A DNA stretch of 64,000 bases from the NCBI RefSeq assembly GCF_001854885.1, contig NZ_MDDV01000013.1:253855-317854 (forward strand), in the 5' to 3' direction. The first letter of the stretch is position 1; every line of letters starts with the position of its first letter. The stretch is from Ensifer sp. LCM 4579 (GTDB lineage: Bacteria > Pseudomonadota > Alphaproteobacteria > Rhizobiales > Rhizobiaceae). Made by a program: the position numbers and the translations under genes. Of the stretch, positions 7,933-17,322 are shown one piece after another. The notes beneath the pieces are model-generated. The model did not search any database, was not told the origin of the DNA, and was given only the letters and a program-made list of their open reading frames with translations.

Positions 7933-8715
7933 GTGAACGGCAGTCCAATCCTCACGCAGATGCCGAAGGTCGGCCGGAGCCTTGAGCGCCGGACGGCGCG
8001 CGAGGTGATTGCCGACAAGCTGATGGTGCTGGTCGCGACGAACATGCTGCGGCCGGGGGACGAACTGCCGGGCGAACGGGAACTTGCAAGCGTGCTCCAC
8101 GTGAGCCGCGAGACGGTTCGCGGCGCGATCCAGACGCTGGCAGCGCGCGGCATCATAGAGGTGTCGCAGGGCAGCCGTAGCCGCGTCGCCAACGTCGACC
8201 TCAGCCATTTGCCGGTGACGATCGCTTCGCCCAATGCCATCGACAGCTACGATCTCGAAGACGTCCACGCGGCCCGGCTTCACATAGAGCTGAAGGTGGT
8301 GGGTGACGCCGCCGAGAACATCGATGAAGAGACGCTGCGCAAGCTCGAGAGCCTGCTGGAAACGCAAAAGCTCTGCGGCAATGACGCAATGCGCTTCCTC
8401 ATCTGCGACCGTGAATTCCATGTGGCGATCTACAGAGCCTGCGGCAATCCGCTGCTGTCGGACTTCGTCACCGACCTCTATACCTACATGATGGATTATC
8501 GCCGCAGCGCCATGTCCCGCGCGGGCGCAATCGAGGCGAGCTATCAGGATCACAGCGAGATCGTCGAAGGCCTCCGGCGACGGGACCGAGAGGCGGTCGT
8601 CGCGGCCTTCCGCCAACATTTGATGCGCATTTATCAGACCACGAAGGATCTGTTTGTCAAAGGCGCTGCGGGCGGCAGAAAACAGAAGCACAAGGGAACG
8701 CTCAACCCGGATTGA
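7933..8715 (+). CDS. GntR/FadR-family transcriptional regulator
   Basis: 260 residues. An N-terminal winged helix (REVIADKLMVLVATNMLRPGDELPGERELASVLHVSRETVR region, about residues 20-70) is followed by an all-helical FCD effector domain with the metal-type residues D and H in FLICDREFHVAIYRACGNP. The frame could start at GTG 7897, but GTG 7933 has GGGAGG eight bases upstream and leaves the inverted repeat in the leader. It lies directly upstream of denD in the same orientation, suggesting control of the D-erythronate dehydrogenase/SDR/ABC transporter unit. Effector unknown; a sugar acid is likely. Confidence 0.88.
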   Translation: MNGSPILTQMPKVGRSLERRTAREVIADKLMVLVATNMLRPGDELPGERELASVLHVSRETVRGAIQTLAARGIIEVSQGSRSRVANVDLSHLPVTIASPNAIDSYDLEDVHAARLHIELKVVGDAAENIDEETLRKLESLLETQKLCGNDAMRFLICDREFHVAIYRACGNPLLSDFVTDLYTYMMDYRRSAMSRAGAIEASYQDHSEIVEGLRRRDREAVVAAFRQHLMRIYQTTKDLFVKGAAGGRKQKHKGTLNPD

Positions 8716-8752
8716 TCCGGACTGTGGCCGAACAGGAGGAGGTTCGCCGCGA

Positions 8753-9736
8753 ATGCACGTCATGATCATCGGTGCGGCCGGCATGATCGGCCGAAAACTC
8801 GTCGAAAGGCTGGCCGCGGAGCCGGCTGCGCTCGGTCATGAGATCACTCGGCTGACCCTGGTAGACGTGGTCGAACCGGTGGCCCCGTCGGCGCTATCGG
8901 CGATTTCCGCGGCGCACGCGATCGACCTCTCGTCGGAGGCGAGCGCCGAGCGACTCGCCGCCGCGCGGCCCGACGTGATCTTTCATCTGGCGGCAATCGT
9001 CTCCGGGGAGGCGGAGGCGGATTTCGACAAGGGCTACCGCGTCAATCTCGACGGCACCCGGGCGCTGTTCGAGGCGATCCGCCAGGAAGGCCAGCGAGGG
9101 CCCTATACGCCGCGCGTCGTTTTCGCCTCATCGATCGCCGTTTTCGGCCAGCCGTTCCCGGAGAAGATCGGCGACGAGTTCTTCACGACCCCGCTGACGA
9201 GTTACGGGACGCAGAAGGCGATTTGCGAACTGCTGCTGGCCGACTATACGCGCCGCGGCTTCTTCGACGGGATCGGCATCCGCCTGCCGACCATTTGCGT
9301 TCGGCCGGGCGCGCCGAACAAGGCAGCCTCCGGCTTTTTCTCAAACATTCTTCGCGAACCGCTCGCCGGCAAGGAGGCCGTGCTGCCGGTCGACGAAGAC
9401 GTCCGACACTGGTTTGCAAGCCCGCGCTCGGCCGTCGGGTTTTTCGTCCACGCGGCACGCATGGATACCGACCGTATCGGACCGCGGCGCAACCTCACCA
9501 TGCCGGGACTGTCGGCGCTGGTCGGCGAAGAGATCGAGGCGCTCGGGCGCATCGCGGGAGCGAAGGCGGTCGGCCTCATCCGCCGCGAGCCGGATCCCGT
9601 CATCCGCGCGATCGTCGCCGGCTGGCCAACCAACTTCGATGCACGCCGCGCGCGTGAACTCGGGTTTACCGCCGAAACCAGCTTCGATGAGATCATCCGC
9701 ATCCATATCGAGGACGAACTCGGAGGCAAGATCTGA
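8753..9736 (+). CDS. denD: D-erythronate dehydrogenase (NAD-dependent epimerase family)
   Basis: 327 residues of the extended SDR/epimerase fold that matches DenD. The NAD loop [10 protein letters not shown] is near residue 6, [15 protein letters not shown] near 75, and catalytic Tyr-Lys in [12 protein letters not shown] near 150. [13 protein letters not shown] is characteristic of this subfamily. DenD oxidises D-erythronate to 2-oxo-tetronate, which the OtnI/OtnK/OtnC enzymes upstream can use, so the island would accept both L-threonate and D-erythronate. ATG 8753 follows AGGAGGAGG by about 10 bases; the longer upstream frame overlaps the GntR gene. Confidence 0.88.
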   Translation: MHVMIIGAAGMIGRKLVERLAAEPAALGHEITRLTLVDVVEPVAPSALSAISAAHAIDLSSEASAERLAAARPDVIFHLAAIVSGEAEADFDKGYRVNLDGTRALFEAIRQEGQRGPYTPRVVFASSIAVFGQPFPEKIGDEFFTTPLTSYGTQKAICELLLADYTRRGFFDGIGIRLPTICVRPGAPNKAASGFFSNILREPLAGKEAVLPVDEDVRHWFASPRSAVGFFVHAARMDTDRIGPRRNLTMPGLSALVGEEIEALGRIAGAKAVGLIRREPDPVIRAIVAGWPTNFDARRARELGFTAETSFDEIIRIHIEDELGGKI

Positions 9737-9737
9737 G

Positions 9738-10514
9738 ATGACAGAAGGCAGGAAATCGGGCGAAGGCAAGATCGCCCTCGTGACGGGCGGCGGCACTGGC
9801 GTCGGACGCGGCATGGCAACGGCGCTGAGCGCCGATGGCTATGCCCTCGTCATCACCGGGCGCCGTTCGGATGTACTGCAGAAAGCGGCACACGAAATCG
9901 CGGCGGAAACCGGCGGCACTGTCCGGGCGGTTCCCTGCGACGTCGGCGACCCCCAACAGGTCGCGGGCCTTTTCGAGACGATCCGCCGTGAGTTTGGCCG
10001 GCTCGACCTGCTCGTCAACAATGCCGGCTCCAACGTGCCGCCGGTGCCGCTCGAGGAAATCAGTTTCGACCAATGGAGCGGGATCCTCGCCGCCAACCTG
10101 ACGGGTGCCTTTCTCTGCACCCAGCAGGCTTTTCGGCTGATGAAGGCGCAGGAACCGCGCGGTGGGCGCATCATCAATAATGGTTCGATTTCGGCGACGA
10201 CGCCGAGACCCAACTCCGCGCCCTATACGGCGACGAAACACGCGATCACAGGGCTCACCAAATCGACCGCACTCGATGGGCGGCCCTTCGACATAGCCTG
10301 CGGCCAGATCGATATCGGCAATGCCGCAACCGACATGACACAAAAGATGAGCAGTGGTGTGCTGCAGGCCAATGGCGAGATCGCGTCCGAGCCGACCATT
10401 CCGGTCAAGCACGTCGCCGAGGCCGTCGTCTACATGGCCGGCCTGCCGCTCTCGGCCAATGTTCTGACGATGACGGTGATGGCGACGAAAATGCCGCTGG
10501 TCGGTCGTGGATAG
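9738..10514 (+). CDS. Short-chain dehydrogenase/reductase
   Basis: 258 residues of the classical SDR family: cofactor loop [10 protein letters not shown] near residue 17, LVNNAGSN near 92, catalytic serine in [10 protein letters not shown] and Tyr/Lys in PYTATKHA. The start at 9738 is one base after the denD stop (TGAG-ATG arrangement), so the two are translationally linked. It probably oxidises or reduces a hydroxyacid or sugar acid related to the denD substrate; the substrate cannot be read from sequence. The C-terminal half ends [14 protein letters not shown], a common ending in rhizobial SDRs. Confidence 0.85.
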   Translation: MTEGRKSGEGKIALVTGGGTGVGRGMATALSADGYALVITGRRSDVLQKAAHEIAAETGGTVRAVPCDVGDPQQVAGLFETIRREFGRLDLLVNNAGSNVPPVPLEEISFDQWSGILAANLTGAFLCTQQAFRLMKAQEPRGGRIINNGSISATTPRPNSAPYTATKHAITGLTKSTALDGRPFDIACGQIDIGNAATDMTQKMSSGVLQANGEIASEPTIPVKHVAEAVVYMAGLPLSANVLTMTVMATKMPLVGRG

Positions 10515-10599
10515 CGGTCAAAGCCCTCCGCCCGCCCTATATCTCGCAGCGGCGGTAACGTGGGCGTCCGGGGAGAATGAGGTTCTGGGAGGAGCGTAA

Positions 10600-11667
10600 A
10601 TGGCGGGCGTGGATTTTGTCGATGTCAGGAAGTCCTTTGGTGCTTTCCCGGTCATAAAGGGCGTGAACATCGAGATCGAGGATGGCGAGTTCGTCATTCT
10701 CGTCGGCCCGTCCGGCTGCGGAAAATCGACCCTGCTCCGGATGCTGGCCGGGCTCGAAAACATCACCGCCGGCGAGATCCGAATCGGCAACCGCGTCGTC
10801 AATCGGCTGCCGCCGAAGGACCGCGATATCGCCATGGTATTCCAGAACTACGCCCTTTACCCGCATATGACGGTCCGGGACAACATGGCCTTTTCGCTGA
10901 TGCTCAAAGCATCGGCGAAGGAAGACATCGACAAGCGCGTCGGCGCGGCCGCCGACATTCTTGGCCTGTCAAGGCTGCTCGACCGCTACCCGCGCCAGCT
11001 TTCCGGCGGTCAGCGCCAGCGCGTCGCAATGGGCCGCGCGATCGTGCGGGATCCGCAGGTGTTCCTGTTTGACGAGCCGCTGTCGAACCTCGACGCAAAG
11101 CTGCGTGTCGCCATGCGCGCCGAAATCAAGGAGCTGCATCAGCGGCTGAAGACGACTACGGTTTACGTCACCCACGACCAGATCGAGGCGATGACCATGG
11201 CCGACAAGATCGTCGTCATGCATGACGGCATCGTCGAGCAGATCGGCGCACCGCTCGATCTCTACGACCAGCCGGCCAATCTTTTCGTCGCCGGCTTCAT
11301 CGGCTCGCCAGCGATGAACATGCTCAATGGCCGCCTCGATGCGAACAATCCCAACGCATTCCTGTCGGTGGACGGCACGGCTCTGCCCGTTGCGCGCCCG
11401 GCCGCCGCGGCCCGGGGGCGCAATCTCATCTATGGTCTCAGGCCCGAATACCTGTCCCTCGATCCGAACGGATTGCCGGCCGAGGTCGTGGTGATCGAGC
11501 CGACCGGCTACGAGACTCAGATGATCGTCAAGCTCGCCGGCGCGGAGGTGACCGGTGTCTTTCGAGAACGCGTCAACGCCAGGCCCGGCGAGACGATCCG
11601 GCTGGCGATCGACAACCAGCATGTTCACCTGTTCGACGCCGAAACCGGGCGGCGACTGGTCGATTGA
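10600..11667 (+). CDS. ABC transporter ATP-binding protein (MalK/UgpC type)
   Basis: 355 residues. Walker A GPSGCGKST (about residue 37), Q-loop FQNYALYPH, signature LSGGQRQRVAMGRA (about 135), Walker B VFLFDEPLSNLDAK and H-switch THDQIEAM are intact. The C-terminal third is the TOBE/OB regulatory domain found in CUT1-type carbohydrate importers. It heads the set ATPase, binding protein, two permeases, with GGGAGGAG eight bases before the start. Placement after denD and the SDR suggests import of a sugar acid or a related polyol; the substrate is inferred only from context. Confidence 0.92.
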   Translation: MAGVDFVDVRKSFGAFPVIKGVNIEIEDGEFVILVGPSGCGKSTLLRMLAGLENITAGEIRIGNRVVNRLPPKDRDIAMVFQNYALYPHMTVRDNMAFSLMLKASAKEDIDKRVGAAADILGLSRLLDRYPRQLSGGQRQRVAMGRAIVRDPQVFLFDEPLSNLDAKLRVAMRAEIKELHQRLKTTTVYVTHDQIEAMTMADKIVVMHDGIVEQIGAPLDLYDQPANLFVAGFIGSPAMNMLNGRLDANNPNAFLSVDGTALPVARPAAAARGRNLIYGLRPEYLSLDPNGLPAEVVVIEPTGYETQMIVKLAGAEVTGVFRERVNARPGETIRLAIDNQHVHLFDAETGRRLVD

Positions 11668-11817
11668 GGCCGTGCGGCAGCCGGGGAGAGGGAGGAGCCC
11701 TCCTCGATCCGCCGCGTGCGCGATGGCCCGGCGACCTGCCGGGCATCGGGTGCATTCGTCAAGCGGGGCGGCGAATGCGGGAAGACGATGCTCCCGCTGG
11801 ATGAAGGAGGAGTACCA

Positions 11818-13128
11818 ATGCCGATAAAGAGACGTGATTTCCTCGCGGGTTCCGCGGCGCTCGCGGGCATGGCCGGGTTTCCACTCAGCACTCGCCCGTC
11901 CTTCGCGCAAGCGGAGCCGACTTACACGCCGGAGGAGGGCGCAAGCCTCAGACTGCTGAGATGGACACCCTTCGTTCAGGGCGACGAAGACGCCTGGCTC
12001 GCCAACACCAAGAAGTTCACCGAGGCCACCGGCGTCCAGGTCCGCATAGACAAGGAGAGCTGGGAGGACATTCGCCCGAAGGCAGCCGTCGCCGCCAATG
12101 TCGGGTCCGGACCCGACATGGTGTTCTGCTGGTTCGACGATGCGCATCAGTACCCGGACAAACTCGTCGATCTGACGGAACTCGCCAATTATCTCGGCGA
12201 GAAATATGGCGGCTGGTATGACGGGTTGAAAGACTATGCGACCCGTGACGGCAAGTTCATAGCCATGCCGCTGACGGCGATCGGCAACGCGGTCTGCTAC
12301 CGCGACAGCCACATCCAAGCCGCCGGTTTCAGCGAGTTCCCCAAGGATACCGCAGGTTTCCTCGAACTCTGCAAGGCGATGAAGGCCAAAGGCACCCCGG
12401 CCGGCTTCCCGCACGGCAAGGCCGTCGGCGACGGCAACAACTATGCCCATTGGCTGCTCTGGAGCCATGGCGGCAAGATGGTCGACGAGGACGGCAAGGT
12501 CACCATCAACAGCCCCGAGACACTGGCCGCGATCAACTATGCCAAGCAGCTTTACGAGACCTTCATACCTGGAACCGAAAGCTGGCTCGACATCAACAAC
12601 AACCGCGCCTTCCTCGCCGGTCAGATATCGCTGACTGCGAATGGGGTGTCGCTCTACTACGCTGCCAAGAAGGATCCGGCGCTTGCGGAGATTGCGCAAG
12701 ATCTCCGCACGACCAATTTCCCGATCGGTCCAGTCGGGCAGAGCGTCGAGCTTCACCAGACGAGCTCAATCCTGCTCTTCAACCACAGCAAATATCCGGA
12801 AGCGGCCAAAGCCTACATCAAGTTCATGATGGAGGGCGACCAGATGAACGCCTGGATCGAGGGCTCCAGCGCCTATTGCTGCCAGCCGCTGAAGGCCTTT
12901 GCCGACAATCCGGTTTGGACGGCCGATCCGATCCACGCGCCCTATGCGAAGGCCTCCGCGACCTTGCGGACAAACGGCTATGCCGGTCCGCTCGGCTATG
13001 CCTCGGCCGGCGTGATGGCCGATTACGTGCTGGTCGACATGTTCGCGACCGCGGTCACCGGCCAGATGACACCGGAAGAGGCGATGGTCGAAGCGGAGCG
13101 GCGGGCAAACCGCTACTATCGCGTCTGA
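11818..13128 (+). CDS. ABC transporter sugar-type solute-binding protein, Tat-exported
   Basis: 436 residues, family 1 extracellular solute-binding protein. The N-terminus carries a twin-arginine signal (KRRDFLAGSAALAGMAG, then a likely cut after FAQA near residue 31), so it is folded before export to the periplasm. ATG 11818 has GGAGG-AGTACCA spacing; upstream in-frame sequence lacks signal character. It sits between the ATPase (150-base gap) and the two permeases. Binding-site aromatic residues are spread through the protein as in sugar binders; the ligand is unknown, with a tetronate or erythritol-like compound favoured by the neighbours. Confidence 0.9.
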   Translation: MPIKRRDFLAGSAALAGMAGFPLSTRPSFAQAEPTYTPEEGASLRLLRWTPFVQGDEDAWLANTKKFTEATGVQVRIDKESWEDIRPKAAVAANVGSGPDMVFCWFDDAHQYPDKLVDLTELANYLGEKYGGWYDGLKDYATRDGKFIAMPLTAIGNAVCYRDSHIQAAGFSEFPKDTAGFLELCKAMKAKGTPAGFPHGKAVGDGNNYAHWLLWSHGGKMVDEDGKVTINSPETLAAINYAKQLYETFIPGTESWLDINNNRAFLAGQISLTANGVSLYYAAKKDPALAEIAQDLRTTNFPIGPVGQSVELHQTSSILLFNHSKYPEAAKAYIKFMMEGDQMNAWIEGSSAYCCQPLKAFADNPVWTADPIHAPYAKASATLRTNGYAGPLGYASAGVMADYVLVDMFATAVTGQMTPEEAMVEAERRANRYYRV

Positions 13129-13217
13129 AGCTCGGGGCGGCGGTGAAACCGCCGCAGCATGCAACGGCGTCGGCGGCTGTCCTGCCGACGCCAATTCACT
13201 TCAGTCGGAGAAGACCG

Positions 13218-14150
13218 ATGTCCTACACGTCGTCCGAGAAGCCGCCAGGCGCCATGGCGCAGCTGATGCAGAACAACAATGTGCTCGGCCTCCTGTTCAT
13301 GCTCCCGGCCGCCATCTTCCTCATCTGCTTTCTGACCTATCCTTTGGGCCTCGGCGTCTGGCTTGGCTTCACCGATACGCGCATCGGACGCGACGGCGTA
13401 TTTATCGGCCTCGAAAACTACGAGTTTCTTGCGCGCGACTCGGTCTTCTGGCTCTCGGTGTTCAACACGCTTCTCTACACCTTCGTGGCGTCGATTCTGA
13501 AGTTCGTGCTCGGTCTCTGGCTCGCGCTGTTGCTCAATGAGAATCTGCCGTTCAAATCCTTCTTCCGCGCGATCGTTCTTCTGCCGTGGGTCGTACCGAC
13601 GGTGCTTTCGGCGCTGGCCTTCTGGTGGATCTATGATTCGCAATTTTCGATCATTTCCTGGTCGCTGATGCAGCTCGGCCTGATCGACGGGCCGATCAAC
13701 TTCCTCGGCGATCCGACCAATGCGCGCGCTTCGGTCATTGCCGCCAATGTCTGGCGTGGCATCCCCTTCGTCGCGATCTCGCTGCTTGCCGGCCTCCAGA
13801 CGATCCCACCGTCGCTGCAGGAGGCGGCCTCGCTCGACGGCGCTACGAGCTGGCAGCGTTTCCGCTACGTCACGCTCCCGATGCTGACGCCGATCATTGC
13901 CGTGGTAATGACCTTCTCGGTGCTTTTCACCTTCACCGATTTCCAGCTCATCTATGTCCTCACCAGGGGCGGACCGGTGAATGCGACGCACCTGATGGCG
14001 ACGCTTTCCTTCCAGCGCGGCATACCGGGCGGCCAGCTCGGCGAAGGGGCGGCGATCGCCGTCGCGATGATCCCCTTCCTGCTCGCCGCGATCATGTTCA
14101 GCTTCTTCGGGCTGCAACGGCGCAAGTGGCAGCAGGGCGGCCAGGATTGA
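13218..14150 (+). CDS. ABC transporter permease (CUT1, MalF type)
   Basis: 310 residues with six hydrophobic segments. The ATPase-contact EAA loop is clear: EAASLDGATSWQRFRYVTLP near residue 215. ATG 13218 follows GTCGGAGAAGACCG; upstream frame is antisense noise of the binding-protein gene. It pairs with the following permease to form the inner-membrane channel. A gap of 89 bases separates it from the binding-protein gene; the next permease begins 13 bases downstream. Confidence 0.92.
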   Translation: MSYTSSEKPPGAMAQLMQNNNVLGLLFMLPAAIFLICFLTYPLGLGVWLGFTDTRIGRDGVFIGLENYEFLARDSVFWLSVFNTLLYTFVASILKFVLGLWLALLLNENLPFKSFFRAIVLLPWVVPTVLSALAFWWIYDSQFSIISWSLMQLGLIDGPINFLGDPTNARASVIAANVWRGIPFVAISLLAGLQTIPPSLQEAASLDGATSWQRFRYVTLPMLTPIIAVVMTFSVLFTFTDFQLIYVLTRGGPVNATHLMATLSFQRGIPGGQLGEGAAIAVAMIPFLLAAIMFSFFGLQRRKWQQGGQD

Positions 14151-14163
14151 GCGGGAGGGGACA

Positions 14164-15066
14164 ATGAATACCACCGTGACGAAAATCGAAGACGAGGTCC
14201 TCACCGACACTGCCGAGGGCATGAGCTATCTCAACCGTTTGCCGCGAAGGATCGTCGTGCTCTATCTGCCGATCGCGGTCTTCGTCTTCGTGTTGCTCTT
14301 TCCGTTCTACTGGATGGCGATCACCGCGATCAAACCGAATGCGCAACTGACCGACTACAACAATTACAGTCCTTTCTGGGTGGTGAAGCCGACGCTCGAC
14401 CACATCAGATACCTGCTTTTCGAGACCTCCTATCCGGGTTGGCTGTGGAACACGATGCTGGTGGCCATCGGTTCGACGATACTTTCGCTGGTCGCCTCGA
14501 TTTTCGCGGCCTATGCAATCGAAAGGGTGCGTTTCACCGGCGCGCGGCCGGTCGGGCTGATGATCTTCCTTGCCTATCTGGTACCGCCGTCGATCCTTTT
14601 CATCCCACTCGCCTTCATCGTCTTCAAGTTCGGCATCTACGATTCCAAGCTGGCCTTGATCTTCACCTATCCGACTTTCCTCATTCCGTTCTGCACCTGG
14701 CTGCTGATGGGCTATTTCCGCTCGATCCCTTTCGAGCTCGAGGAGAGCGCGCTGGTGGACGGCGCCACGCGCTGGCAGATCCTCGTCAGGATCATCCTGC
14801 CGCTTGCCGTCCCGGGGCTGATATCGGCCGGCATCTTCGCCTTCACGCTGTCCTGGAACGAGTTCATCTATGCGCTGACCTTCATCCAGTCGTCGGAAAA
14901 CAAGACGGTGCCCGTCGGAGTTCTGACGGAACTCGTGCGCGGGGACGTCTTCGAATGGGGGGCACTGATGGCGGGCGCTCTCTTCGGCTCGCTGCCCGTC
15001 GTCATCCTCTATTCGTTCTTCGTCGACTACTACGTTTCGTCGATGACGGGTGCGGTGAAGGAGTGA
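14164..15066 (+). CDS. ABC transporter permease (CUT1, MalG type)
   Basis: 300 residues with six membrane segments; EAA loop EESALVDGATRWQILVRIIL near residue 195. It starts with a cytosolic stretch of about 35 residues. GGGAGGGGACA provides the ribosome site before ATG 14164. It is the last gene of the importer operon and ends five bases from the stop of a convergent DUF6064-type gene, leaving no room for a conventional terminator. Confidence 0.92.
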   Translation: MNTTVTKIEDEVLTDTAEGMSYLNRLPRRIVVLYLPIAVFVFVLLFPFYWMAITAIKPNAQLTDYNNYSPFWVVKPTLDHIRYLLFETSYPGWLWNTMLVAIGSTILSLVASIFAAYAIERVRFTGARPVGLMIFLAYLVPPSILFIPLAFIVFKFGIYDSKLALIFTYPTFLIPFCTWLLMGYFRSIPFELEESALVDGATRWQILVRIILPLAVPGLISAGIFAFTLSWNEFIYALTFIQSSENKTVPVGVLTELVRGDVFEWGALMAGALFGSLPVVILYSFFVDYYVSSMTGAVKE

Positions 15067-15071
15067 GGCCA

Positions 15072-15716
15072 TTATCGCTTGCCTGCCAGCAACAGCGCGA
15101 GCGTTGCGATGACAGAGGCAAACGGCGCCCAGGCGCCAGCATCCTCCAGAGCCCAGAGAGTGAGGCCGCTGAAGGCACACCAGAGGAGCGGAACCGGTAG
15201 CAGCAGCCACGGCACTTTCGGTGACAATGCCATAAGCGCGCCGAGCGTCGTCGTCGCCGTCGGATCGGGCATCAGACCGAAGATCTCGGCCGAGGCGAGC
15301 GATCGGCCGGCGAGGGCGGCCAGCAAGGGATAGGCGATCAGCCCGAAAAACATGAGGCCGATGCCGCCATAATACCGCGGCGCCCGCGGTGCCGGCGCAC
15401 CCACCGCACGGATATTCACGATCAGCAGGCCCGCCTGCAGGAGGAATGCGGCGGCGGCATAGGACGCCGGCCAGTTGATGACGGCGTAACGCGTCCACAG
15501 GAACTCCCATGCGCAGAAGACCCAGGCCGCCGCCAGCGCGGGCAGGACGATAGCGCGGTTGCGCTTCATCACGAGGACCAGAGCGAGCAGGCCTCCCGCG
15601 ACGAAGGCGACCTGCAGCGGCCAGACCGCCTGATTGTAGCGCTCGATCAGGCGGAAATAGACCCGCGGTGAGAACATCAGGAAGTCGGCAAGATCGTAGG
15701 TAGTCCAGATCTCCAT
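15072..15716 (-). CDS. Hypothetical integral membrane protein (DUF6064-like)
   Basis: 214 residues with about six predicted membrane segments (starting near residues 30, 55, 82, 115, 165 and 195). A soluble N-terminal leader reads MEIWTTYDLADFLMFSPRVYFRLIE. The pattern of F.SPR.Y.RL...N and the overall length resemble the DUF6064 family, whose function is unknown. It lies alone on the minus strand, 25 bases downstream of the aldo/keto reductase start-proximal unit, so the two may be cotranscribed. No catalytic motif is visible. Confidence 0.75.
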   Translation of the reverse strand: MEIWTTYDLADFLMFSPRVYFRLIERYNQAVWPLQVAFVAGGLLALVLVMKRNRAIVLPALAAAWVFCAWEFLWTRYAVINWPASYAAAAFLLQAGLLIVNIRAVGAPAPRAPRYYGGIGLMFFGLIAYPLLAALAGRSLASAEIFGLMPDPTATTTLGALMALSPKVPWLLLPVPLLWCAFSGLTLWALEDAGAWAPFASVIATLALLLAGKR

Positions 15717-15740
15717 TAACGGGCATTCCAGGGCCAGACG

Positions 15741-16655
15741 TCAGAGCGATTCCACATAACCGACCATGCGCCGGCGCAAGTCGCCATCCGGCAGGATGCC
15801 CGTCGCCGCATCGAGATTCTCGCGCACATGGTCGACGCGGGTGGTAGCGGGAATGGCGCAGGTGACCGCCGGATGCGAGATGATGAATTTGAGCAGGAAC
15901 TGCGCCCAGCTGCGCGCGCCCGTCTCGGCAAGCCAGAGCGGCAGGGGCTCGCCTTCGAAACGCCGAATAAGCCTTTTCTGCCGGAAGGGCCGGTTGACGA
16001 TGACACCAATTCCCCTCTCTGCGGCCAGCGGCAAGATGCGCTGCTCCACCTCGCGGTCAAGGATGTTGTAGGTGACCTGAACGAAATCGATCGGCTCCTT
16101 TGCCACAATGCGCTCGATTTCTCGATGCCTGCGCCCTTCTGATGTCGTGATCCCGATGTAACGCAGCCGCCCCGCAGCCTTCATCTCGAAGAGCATCGGC
16201 AAGTGCTCCTCCCAGGAGACGAGATTGTGCACCTGCATCAGGTCGAATGCCGGAACGCCCCAATAGGCTCGCGACGCTTCGATCTGAGCGGCTCCGCGCT
16301 CCGGATCGGAAATCCAGACCTTCTCGGCCGAAAACAGCCTCTTCGGGTGCCCGAGCTTGTTGAGCCCGTAACCGATCGTCGGCTGTGAAGAGCCGTACAT
16401 CGGCGAGGAGTCGATCATGCGGCCGCCGTGCTCGAAGAAGGCTGCCATCACGGCGGCGCATTCGTCCTTCAGCACCGGATCGTTCCCGACATTGAAGGTG
16501 ATCCAGGTGCCGAGGCCGACCAGCGGCATCGCCTCGCCGCTGGACGGGATCGTCCGGGTGAGAACATTGCGCTGCCCGAGCGCGCGGCCTGGCATAAGCG
16601 GCAGCAGGGCACTGAGGCCAAGCGCCTGCAAGGCGATGCGCCGGGTGATTGCCAT
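15741..16655 (-). CDS. Aldo/keto reductase with twin-arginine signal
   Basis: 304 residues. Residues 1-28 form a Tat signal (MAITRRIALQALGLSALLPL, cut near ALGQ), then an AKR barrel: VGLGTWITF, catalytic Asp/Tyr in MIDSSPMYGSSQPTIG, Lys in FSAEKVW and His in LMQVHNLVSWEEHL. AKRs normally use cytosolic NADPH, so a Tat signal implies cofactor loading before export or an unusual cofactor. ATG 16655 is chosen because the Tat signal begins exactly there. No obvious partner gene is nearby; the substrate is unknown. Confidence 0.85.
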   Translation of the reverse strand: MAITRRIALQALGLSALLPLMPGRALGQRNVLTRTIPSSGEAMPLVGLGTWITFNVGNDPVLKDECAAVMAAFFEHGGRMIDSSPMYGSSQPTIGYGLNKLGHPKRLFSAEKVWISDPERGAAQIEASRAYWGVPAFDLMQVHNLVSWEEHLPMLFEMKAAGRLRYIGITTSEGRRHREIERIVAKEPIDFVQVTYNILDREVEQRILPLAAERGIGVIVNRPFRQKRLIRRFEGEPLPLWLAETGARSWAQFLLKFIISHPAVTCAIPATTRVDHVRENLDAATGILPDGDLRRRMVGYVESL

Positions 16656-16760
16656 CGAGCCGCTCCTTCCTGCCGAAGACTTGGAAGTCTATCCCGCTTG
16701 TCAGGCGAGATCATGAGATCCTGCGCGCGGGAGTGGCCACGAAGTCGTGAACGGAAGCGC

Positions 16761-17243
16761 TCAGCCCTCGCCCTGGAACGCGCGCTGGAGCACGGCGATG
16801 TCGAGCTTCACCATGCCGAGCATCGCTTCCGTCGCACGCTTGGCGCTCTCGCGATCGGCACTCATCATCATTTCGCCGAGCACGCGCGGCACGATCTGCC
16901 AGGAAAGCCCCCAGCGGTCCTTGAGCCAGCCGCATTGTTCCGCCGTGCCGCCATTTTCCAGAAAGGAGTCCCATATGCGGTCGATCTCCCCCTGGCTGTC
17001 GCATTCGACCACGACGGAGAAGGCGTGGTTGAAGGCATCGAGAGGTCCGGCCTCCAGTGCGATGAAATTCTGGTTGTCCAGCGTAAACTCGATCACTTTG
17101 ACGCTGCCGGGAGGCCCGCTCGGCGTCTCCGCCGGAACGGTCGTTACCGAGGCCTGATGCGAGTTCGGGATGACCGAGACATAGAAATCCACGGCCTGCT
17201 GTGCGTGCTCCGGAAACCAGAGATGGGATATGATCTTGGGCAT
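16761..17243 (-). CDS. VOC-family protein (PhnB/glyoxalase-like)
   Basis: 160 residues with the PhnB-type vicinal-oxygen-chelate fold: ISHLWFPEHAQQAVDFY at the start, FIALEAGP and FNHAFSVVVECDSQGEIDRIW in the middle, EQCGWLKDRWGLSWQIVP near residue 110. Such proteins are widespread, often misnamed 3-demethylubiquinone methyltransferase; no function is established. ATG 17243 has AAGGAG seven bases upstream; the longer frame to 17363 lacks a site. The leader contains a strong hairpin (17284-17304). Confidence 0.85.
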   Translation of the reverse strand: MPKIISHLWFPEHAQQAVDFYVSVIPNSHQASVTTVPAETPSGPPGSVKVIEFTLDNQNFIALEAGPLDAFNHAFSVVVECDSQGEIDRIWDSFLENGGTAEQCGWLKDRWGLSWQIVPRVLGEMMMSADRESAKRATEAMLGMVKLDIAVLQRAFQGEG

Positions 17244-17283
17244 AGAAAGCTCCTTCGATGGCGTGGGTGCTGCTGCATGTCTG

Positions 17284-17322
17284 CTCAAGTCGTTCCGACT
17301 TGAGGGACGTCCGGTAGGACGT
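17284..17322 (-). repeat. Two adjacent hairpins in the VOC gene leader
   Basis: CTCAAGTCG and CGACTTGAG (17284-17292, 17296-17304) are perfect 9-base arms with a three-base loop. Directly next to it ACGTCC and GGACGT (17307-17312, 17317-17322) form a second short stem. They lie 41-79 bases before the VOC start, so they could be an operator or a transcript structure. Confidence 0.5.

Noticed and set aside
10969..12756. Minus-strand frame of 595 codons antisense to the ABC ATPase and binding protein
   Set aside because: It mirrors intact ABC genes and shows no recognisable domain or start signal.
14098..15726. Minus-strand frame of 542 codons spanning a permease and the DUF6064-like gene
   Set aside because: It is antisense to the permease and out of frame with the membrane protein; composition is shadow-like.
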